DNA of 18,950 bases from an uncultured Bacteroidales bacterium (GTDB taxonomy: Bacteria > Bacteroidota > Bacteroidia > Bacteroidales > UBA932): the NCBI GenBank assembly GCA_900544815.1, contig UQWT01000042.1, positions 1 to 18,950 on the forward strand, in the 5' to 3' direction. Numbering within the stretch: the first letter of the stretch is position 1; each line of letters begins with the position of its first letter. Positions 14,457 to 18,950 of this stretch are shown here, one piece after another. The position numbers and the translations under genes are program-made. The notes below the pieces were generated by a model, which ran no database searches, was not told the origin of the DNA, and saw nothing but the letters and a program-made list of their open reading frames with translations.

Positions 14457-15206
14457 ATGCTTGACAAAGATTACAACTACTATCTCTTTGATGTTGACAG
14501 AACTATATGGGCATTTGACAAAAATGCCCATAGTGCAATATGCAAACTCTTAGACCATTTTTTTGTTGGTGAACGCTTTGGCATTACAGATAAGGATGAA
14601 TTTGTCAACAGATACGAGAAGATAAACAGGTATTTGTGGGAGAGATATGAGGCAGGTGAGATAACCAAAGAGGTGCTCAGATCCTCACGCTTTCTTCACA
14701 CATTCAAAAGTTATTTCAAGCATGAAACAGAGGATGGCAGGTCTGTCAACGAGTATTCAGCCAATTATAAAAAGATAAAGAAGCTCTCCGACAAATTTAC
14801 CTCTGCATACGTGGAGCAGATGGTAATGGAGACAGCATTGGAGCCGGGGGCAGACATTGTTCTAAGATCCTTGCATGAGAGGGGGAAGAAGATAGCTGTA
14901 ATAACCAATGGTTTTGCAGAGATGCAATACCGCAAGTTGGCCAATTCAAGGATTGGAGAGTATATAGATGCTTATATAATATCGGAAGAGGTAGGGTATC
15001 TTAAACCGCATCCTAATATCTTTAATGCCGCACTTAAGGCATTGAATGGGGTAAAAAGCGAAACATTAATGGTTGGAGATGATTTTGCCAATGATATTGA
15101 GGGGGCAAGAGCCTTTGGGATAGACCAGTACTACTATAATCCGTTCCACAAGGGGTATGACAACCCGCCCACTTACGACAAACCTACGCTACTCAACCTT
15201 ATCTGA
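14457..15206 (+). CDS. HAD-superfamily hydrolase, YjjG-like nucleotidase
   Basis: A soluble HAD phosphatase of 249 residues. Motif I is FDVDRT (nucleophile Asp12, acid Asp14), motif II ITNG (Thr150), motif III Lys183 in YLKPHPNIF, and motif IV GDDFANDI (207-214). A helical cap (about 22-110) separates motifs I and II. The overall form, including FAEMQYRKLANSRI and the ending motif with GARAFGIDQYYYNP, resembles the YjjG family of pyrimidine nucleotidases, which remove phosphate from non-canonical pyrimidine nucleotides. It starts 6 bases after the M64 stop, and its last 8 bases overlap the end of the convergent divIC-like gene. Confidence 0.88.
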   Translation: MLDKDYNYYLFDVDRTIWAFDKNAHSAICKLLDHFFVGERFGITDKDEFVNRYEKINRYLWERYEAGEITKEVLRSSRFLHTFKSYFKHETEDGRSVNEYSANYKKIKKLSDKFTSAYVEQMVMETALEPGADIVLRSLHERGKKIAVITNGFAEMQYRKLANSRIGEYIDAYIISEEVGYLKPHPNIFNAALKALNGVKSETLMVGDDFANDIEGARAFGIDQYYYNPFHKGYDNPPTYDKPTLLNLI

Positions 15207-15516
15207 TAGTGTTGTTTTTGTCGGGAAAAATATAGATATCCTCATCCGGCTCATGAAAAAGATACTCCTCACGGGCAAACTTTTCAAGGCTGTCCTTGTT
15301 GGATGACAGCTCATTAAGTTTTTCGTTGAGGTTCTTAATCTGGGAGCGGTAATATTCTTTTTGCGCCTCTTGGTTTCTTACAAGTCTCCTGTCTAGCATC
15401 CAGCTGTAGATATTGTTTGAATCAAAGAAAAGAATCCATGCCAATGCAACAACTGCAACAATAAGGTACTTATTCTTTAACAATTTTAGCATTTTTTGTT
15501 TATTTTTGGATTGCAT
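15199..15516 (-). CDS. Septum formation initiator (DivIC/FtsB-like)
   Basis: A small bitopic membrane protein of 105 residues, expected in the FtsQ/FtsL/FtsB divisome complex. A basic N-terminus precedes a single membrane segment (about 17-31, YLIVAVVALAWILFF). A coiled coil (about 45-78) and a C-terminal FAREEYLFHEPDEDIYIF segment follow, typical of the DivIC family. An alternative start at Met9 (15492) would remove only a basic tail; the first ATG is kept because the promoter places the transcript start just upstream of it. It is monocistronic and its stop overlaps the HAD gene by 8 bases. Confidence 0.88.
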   Translation of the reverse strand: MQSKNKQKMLKLLKNKYLIVAVVALAWILFFDSNNIYSWMLDRRLVRNQEAQKEYYRSQIKNLNEKLNELSSNKDSLEKFAREEYLFHEPDEDIYIFPDKNNTIR

Positions 15517-15535
15517 TTTAGCAGTTCACATAGTG

Positions 15536-15566
15536 CAAAGGTAAAAAACCAACATTACTTTACAAA
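15536..15566 (-). promoter_or_regulatory. Promoter of the divIC-like gene
   Basis: On the minus strand TTTG (15566-15563), a 19-base spacer and TACCTTTG (15543-15536) match the Bacteroidota promoter pattern closely. The transcript would have a leader of only about 10-15 bases before the ATG at 15516. Confidence 0.7.
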
Positions 15567-15571
15567 GTTTT

Positions 15572-16447
15572 ATGGGAATATTACAGAAAATAGGAGATAC
15601 GGCAGTCAATCTTGCAACAGATGCAAGATACTCATTACCAAGCTTTACTCAAAGCTGGGCAACTCTGCTGGTATATCTGTTGTTCAGTCTGCTGCTGAGC
15701 ATTGCGCTTATTGTTATACCCACAGGGATTGTATCTAACCAGTTGTTCACATATATCGTTACAATGATCCCTCCCTTTGTCTACCTGCTGCTGATTGGCA
15801 GACGAAGAAGGTTTAAAGAGGTACCTATAGTCAAGGCAAGCAACGGCAAATTGAGTACATTCTCTGTTTTCTTTATAGTAACGTTGCTCACTCTACTACT
15901 GCAGATTGCAACAGATCCGCTAACATCGTGGATGACAATGCCGGATTACTTTAAAAAACTTTTGCAATCCCTCATAAACGGCTCTACAAGCCAGATAATT
16001 GCCATAGTAGTTGCAGCTCCGCTGTTGGAAGAGCTGTTACTCAGGGGCTTTATTGAGAGGGGACTGATATATCATATTGGAGGTACAAAAGCCATTTTTG
16101 TAAGCGCCGTTATATTTGGAATCATGCATTTTAATCCATGGCAGGCACTACCGGCCTTTATAATTGGATTAGCTCTCGGTTGGATCTACTGGCGCACTCA
16201 CAACCTTTGGCTTACCATACTTATGCATTTTATAACAAACGGAACATCTGTGATAACAACAAGATTGTTTCCCGGGTACAGCATGTCTGATTCCTTCCTG
16301 CAGGATATAATGAGAGATTATGCAGGAGATGAGGCATACGTTGTGCTTGTATCTGTGTGTGCAGCTCTTGCAGCTGTTTTGTTTTACCACCTTAACAGGA
16401 AACTCTCTTGCGGAAAAGAGCTGTTTCCTATGGCAAAAAAAAATTGA
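15572..16447 (+). CDS. CPBP-family intramembrane metalloprotease
   Basis: A polytopic membrane protein of 291 residues in the CAAX-protease/bacteriocin-processing (Abi) family. About seven or eight hydrophobic segments are visible. The catalytic motifs are in order: EExxxR (Glu153, Glu154, Arg158 in LLEELLLRGF), FxxxH (Phe182, His186 in FGIMHF) and HxxxN (His219, Asn223 in LMHFITNG). Family members cut substrates within the membrane; roles include prenyl-protein processing and bacteriocin immunity, but no bacteriocin gene lies nearby and the substrate is unknown. The ATG at 15572 is 55 bases from the divergent divIC-like ATG. It is followed after one base by the mannose-6-phosphate isomerase gene. 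Confidence 0.92.
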   Translation: MGILQKIGDTAVNLATDARYSLPSFTQSWATLLVYLLFSLLLSIALIVIPTGIVSNQLFTYIVTMIPPFVYLLLIGRRRRFKEVPIVKASNGKLSTFSVFFIVTLLTLLLQIATDPLTSWMTMPDYFKKLLQSLINGSTSQIIAIVVAAPLLEELLLRGFIERGLIYHIGGTKAIFVSAVIFGIMHFNPWQALPAFIIGLALGWIYWRTHNLWLTILMHFITNGTSVITTRLFPGYSMSDSFLQDIMRDYAGDEAYVVLVSVCAALAAVLFYHLNRKLSCGKELFPMAKKN

Positions 16448-16448
16448 A

Positions 16449-17579
16449 ATGAGCAATACTAAACTATACCCGCTGCTGTTTATTCCGGAACCCCACGAAA
16501 AGGTATGGGGCGGAGACAGATTAAAGAATATACTTAACCTTGAGTTTTCAACGGAGGATTACCCAGGGCTTACAGGCAAAGATCCTATTGGCGAAAGCTG
16601 GGAGATATCCGGAATGCTTAACGACAGCTCTGTTGTTGAGAACGGGTTCTTTGCAGAAAACTCATTAGAGGAGTTTGTAGATACATATATGGGCGATGCC
16701 ATTGGTGAAAATATATTCCAATATTACAGAGGACAGTTCCCGCTGCTGTTCAAGGTATTAGACGTTGAAGACAAGTTGTCCCTTCAGGTACATCCAAATG
16801 ATATTGTGGCTATGGAGAGGGAAGACAGCTACGGCAAAGCTGAATGCTGGTATATAATGGAGGCTGATCCAACGGCAAAGATCTATATGGGATTCAACAG
16901 AGACCTCACACCAAGGGAATTTTATGAAAGATGCAAGAGTGGAACCATTGAGGAGGTGCTTAATGTAATACATCCCAAGAAGGGTGACACATTCTATATT
17001 GCACCCGGGACTGTTCATGCAGCTGCAGGTGGAATACTTATAGCAGAGGTACAGCAATGTTCAGATGCAACGTATAGACTGTACGACTGGGGAAGGGAGT
17101 TCAATCCCGCTACAGCACGCAAGATGCACTTGGAGGATGCCATTGACATCATAGACTACAAGAGATACAATCCGCTTTTGCACTACTCCAACACGCTTAT
17201 AGCATTAGATGATATACACACATCTTCTAAAAAAGATAACAAAACTGTTGTGGTAAGCAATACAGAATACTTTATGGTAAATGCCATTGAACTTAACTCG
17301 GCAAAACGCATCTATCCATCTCAAATGGGGTCTTTTATTGTATATGTTGCAGTGGAGGGGAGCATGGAGATTGTTACCAATGACAGGAAGGTTTTAAGGC
17401 TTGAAAGGGGCAGGTCTGCCATGATTCCGGCCTCTATGGAGGATTTTATCATAAGGCCGGCAGCCGGCAACTTTGCGGACATCTCCAGGTCAAGCGGCTC
17501 AATACTACATGGAAAAAATGTTGTATTGGAGATATACATGCCACAACCGCAAGAGGAGGAGGATGATTATCTTATTTGA
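16449..17579 (+). CDS. manA: Mannose-6-phosphate isomerase, type I
   Basis: Zinc cupin enzyme of 376 residues interconverting mannose 6-phosphate and fructose 6-phosphate, feeding mannose catabolism or GDP-mannose synthesis. The zinc ligands fit Gln113 and His115 (LSLQVHPND), Glu132 (GKAECWY) and His190 (PGTVHAAAGG). The YRLYDW segment with its substrate-binding Arg follows. The C-terminal cupin half (about 250-370) is degenerate, as usual. The ATG at 16449 is chosen: it follows the CPBP stop by one base and gives the family N-terminus (LYPLLFIPEPHEKVWGG), while an in-frame extension upstream would lie inside the CPBP gene. Confidence 0.95.
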   Translation: MSNTKLYPLLFIPEPHEKVWGGDRLKNILNLEFSTEDYPGLTGKDPIGESWEISGMLNDSSVVENGFFAENSLEEFVDTYMGDAIGENIFQYYRGQFPLLFKVLDVEDKLSLQVHPNDIVAMEREDSYGKAECWYIMEADPTAKIYMGFNRDLTPREFYERCKSGTIEEVLNVIHPKKGDTFYIAPGTVHAAAGGILIAEVQQCSDATYRLYDWGREFNPATARKMHLEDAIDIIDYKRYNPLLHYSNTLIALDDIHTSSKKDNKTVVVSNTEYFMVNAIELNSAKRIYPSQMGSFIVYVAVEGSMEIVTNDRKVLRLERGRSAMIPASMEDFIIRPAAGNFADISRSSGSILHGKNVVLEIYMPQPQEEEDDYLI

Positions 17580-17581
17580 TT

Positions 17582-17986
17582 ATGGCAGGAGAGGTTAGAA
17601 TAGACAAGTTTTTATGGTGCATAAGGGCCTTTAAGACAAGGTCAGATGCTGCCGAGGCATGCAAAACAGGTAAAGTCACCATAAACGGCTCAGAGGCAAA
17701 ATCATCCAAAGAGGTAAAGGCCGGAGACCGCATCATGGTTAGAAAGGGTGCCGTCCACTACGAGTATATAGTAAATGCTCTTGTAGACAAGAGACAGGGT
17801 GCTGCACTTGTAAAGGATTATGTTACAGACATAACCCCTCAGACAGAATTAGACAAGTTGGTTGCTCCAAAAGAGACCATATTTCTTAAAAGGGAGCGTG
17901 GCGAAGGGAGACCCACAAAGAAGCAGCGCAGAGAGATTGATGCTTTGTTCAACAGCTTTGACTACAACGACGATGAGGATGAATAA
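17582..17986 (+). CDS. S4-domain RNA-binding protein, Hsp15-like
   Basis: A small cytoplasmic RNA-binding protein of 134 residues. The S4 domain covers about 4-60 (RIDKFLWCIRAFKTRSDAAEACKTGKVTINGS is split by the usual turn before GDRIMVRKG). A basic C-terminal region (KRERGEGRPTKKQRR) ends in an acidic tail (DYNDDEDE). E. coli Hsp15 (HslR) binds stalled 50S subunits carrying nascent chain-tRNA; an analogous role is likely but not proven. The ATG at 17582 is 2 bases after the manA stop. An in-frame TTG two codons earlier, inside the manA stop region, is an unlikely start. Confidence 0.9.
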   Translation: MAGEVRIDKFLWCIRAFKTRSDAAEACKTGKVTINGSEAKSSKEVKAGDRIMVRKGAVHYEYIVNALVDKRQGAALVKDYVTDITPQTELDKLVAPKETIFLKRERGEGRPTKKQRREIDALFNSFDYNDDEDE

Positions 17987-18063
17987 ACTGCAAAACGAAT
18001 GCAGAATAGCAAACTTTTTGCAAATTATACCCGGCCACAGCGTTTATTGTAGCTTTTTTTAAA

Positions 18064-18071
18064 TAAATTTG
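18064..18071 (+). promoter_or_regulatory. Probable -7 element for the Rhs-like gene
   Basis: TAAATTTG matches TAnnTTTG exactly, just after a T-run (18054-18060). The nearest TTG upstream (18047-18049) is only 14 bases away, shorter than usual. A start here would give a leader of about 180 bases, the longest in the window. Confidence 0.45.
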
Positions 18072-18074
18072 CAT

Positions 18075-18255
18075 AATCGTTAAATAATTCATACATTTAC
18101 AAGCGACACAGTTTGAAATGATTACTCATTTCAGCGCCCTGCTTCACAGGTATATAAGATATACAGTTTCAAAGAGCAGACTGCAAACGGTACAAGGAGT
18201 GTACTGTGAGCTGAAGCGGAGGATAGCCGTAATATTAACCTAAAACACAGCGGCA
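18075..18255 (+). other. Structured leader upstream of the Rhs-like gene
   Basis: The stretch has no reading frame of note but holds three compact inverted repeats: GAAATGA/TCATTTC (18115-18132), GTATAT/ATATAC with a 3-base loop (18150-18164), and ACGGTAC/GTACTGT with one G-U pair (18187-18207). GCTTCA (18141-18146) and TGAAGC (18212-18217) could close the last two into one domain. It could be a regulatory leader or a separate small RNA. I cannot match it to a known riboswitch. The stretch 17987-18063 holds no gene. Confidence 0.35.
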
Positions 18256-18950
18256 ATGAAAACAGTCTTTAAATCGTTGCGTAGCATAATACTCCTTATT
18301 ATGCTCATGGTTTTTGTCACATATACACTCAAAGCCCAATCTCATTTCAATACCAACGGAGAGCTTCAGCGTCCGTCAACCGATTCATGGAACATGATCA
18401 AATATGGCGAGGTAGGTGCCAACCTCTACACAGGCACCGTACAACTCAACATTCCGTTTTACGAGTACAAGGACAACGACTTTACCATTCCAGTGAACTT
18501 CCGTTACAGCAGCAACGGCTGCCAGCCCAACATCAAAGCAGGCATGATGGGTCCAGGCTGGACTTTGGATGCAGGAGGTGTCATAGCCGCAGAGATAAAC
18601 GGTCTGCCCGATGATAAAGGGATGGAGAATGTAAAAAGTTACTTTGAACTGTGCAAACGCTCAGACGGGCTGCCCGAGGCCTCACAACTGTGGCGACCCG
18701 TTCTCACTTACCGCAGCGTCATTACCATAGGCTGTTACCCCACCGCACTCATTTACTGCACAGGTGGCAAGCCAAACACAAGTGCTCCCAACTACGAAGC
18801 AGCCCCGGATTTCTTCCATTTCAATTTCCTCGGATACAGCGGTACATTTCACTTTGGTCTTAACAAGCAGATCTATATCTATAATACCAATACTCCCGAC
18901 AAAAACTTTAAAATATCATTCAATGACTTGTGGTACAGATATTTTCTTAT
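18256..18950 (+). CDS. N-terminal part of a secreted Rhs/SpvB-like protein (cut by window end)
   Basis: An ATG at 18256 opens a frame that stays open for 231 codons to the window end. A Sec signal peptide (about 1-27, ending TLKAQS) precedes a segment, GEVGANLYTGTVQLNIPFY, then NFRYSSNGCQPNIKAGMMG and GPGWTLDAGGVIAAEI. That pattern is the N-terminal module of large Bacteroidota Rhs/YD-repeat proteins (there usually YTG..NISIPLY, YSSGGIKV, VGLGWTLNAGG). Such proteins are often over 1000 residues and can end in variable toxin-like domains, but nothing of the C-terminus is visible here, so a toxin role is speculation. Base composition is richer in G and C than in the operon to its left. Confidence 0.8.
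   Translation, partial: MKTVFKSLRSIILLIMLMVFVTYTLKAQSHFNTNGELQRPSTDSWNMIKYGEVGANLYTGTVQLNIPFYEYKDNDFTIPVNFRYSSNGCQPNIKAGMMGPGWTLDAGGVIAAEINGLPDDKGMENVKSYFELCKRSDGLPEASQLWRPVLTYRSVITIGCYPTALIYCTGGKPNTSAPNYEAAPDFFHFNFLGYSGTFHFGLNKQIYIYNTNTPDKNFKISFNDLWYRYFL

Noticed and set aside
16320..16448. N-terminal extension of manA by 43 codons
   Set aside because: It lies inside the CPBP gene in another frame; the isomerase family N-terminus begins at 16449.
18387..18863. Two Arg/His-rich frames in the right edge
   Set aside because: They are shadows of the Rhs-like gene, whose frame runs open from 18256 to the end and carries a signal peptide and family motifs.
1..18950. CRISPR array, tRNA, rRNA, insertion sequence or integrase
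   Set aside because: No regularly spaced repeats, tRNA-like cloverleaf, rRNA segments or intact transposase/integrase motifs were seen on either strand.

Overview
The window is about 19 kb of chromosome from a member of the Bacteroidota, most likely order Bacteroidales. Several features point that way. Exported proteins carry Bacteroidales-style lipoprotein signals. Promoters fit the Bacteroides-type pattern (-7 TAnnTTTG, with TTG or TTTG about 19-21 bases upstream), and Shine-Dalgarno sequences are mostly absent. Families present include peptidase M64, a YjjG-like HAD hydrolase, a DivIC/FtsB-like septum protein and a SpvB/Rhs-like secreted protein. Most genes are fairly AT-rich and use ATA (Ile) and AGA/AGG (Arg) freely. 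Genus cannot be decided from this sequence alone.

Layout: (1) 1-1544, the tail of an unidentified plus-strand gene facing an alanine/glycine:cation symporter. (2) 1545-1770, a divergent control region with two palindromes whose centres are 32 bp apart. (3) 1771-4345, a block with clearly different codon use: an exported phosphatidylserine-decarboxylase-like lipoprotein, a convergent SDR oxidoreductase coupled to a 44-residue mini-lipoprotein, and degraded remnants of a further small operon. (4) 4437-5798, an S41 tail-specific-protease-like lipoprotein. (5) 5849-10891, the rimP-nusA-infB operon on the minus strand, with its own promoter, a leader hairpin ending in a U-run just before rimP, and a strong terminator after infB. 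(6) folP on the minus strand, with its own terminator, divergent from purB. (7) 11838-15206, purB, a secreted M64 peptidase and a HAD nucleotidase, closely spaced on the plus strand. (8) A small divIC-like gene on the minus strand with a very good promoter. (9) 15572-17986, CPBP protease, type I mannose-6-phosphate isomerase and S4-domain protein, almost touching. (10) 17987-18255, a leader region with several local hairpins, followed by the start of a large Rhs/SpvB-like secreted protein that runs off the window end.

The core of the window is housekeeping: translation initiation and transcription elongation, folate and purine synthesis, and division. The accessory material is the 1771-4345 block and the Rhs-like gene at the right edge. 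The observations most worth following are: the apparent transcription attenuator between the rimP promoter and the rimP start, which lies downstream of a separate folP terminator; the export of an apparently intact pyruvoyl-type decarboxylase as a lipoprotein; the 44-residue lipoprotein overlapping the SDR start; the paired palindromes before the symporter; and the Rhs-like gene with its structured leader.
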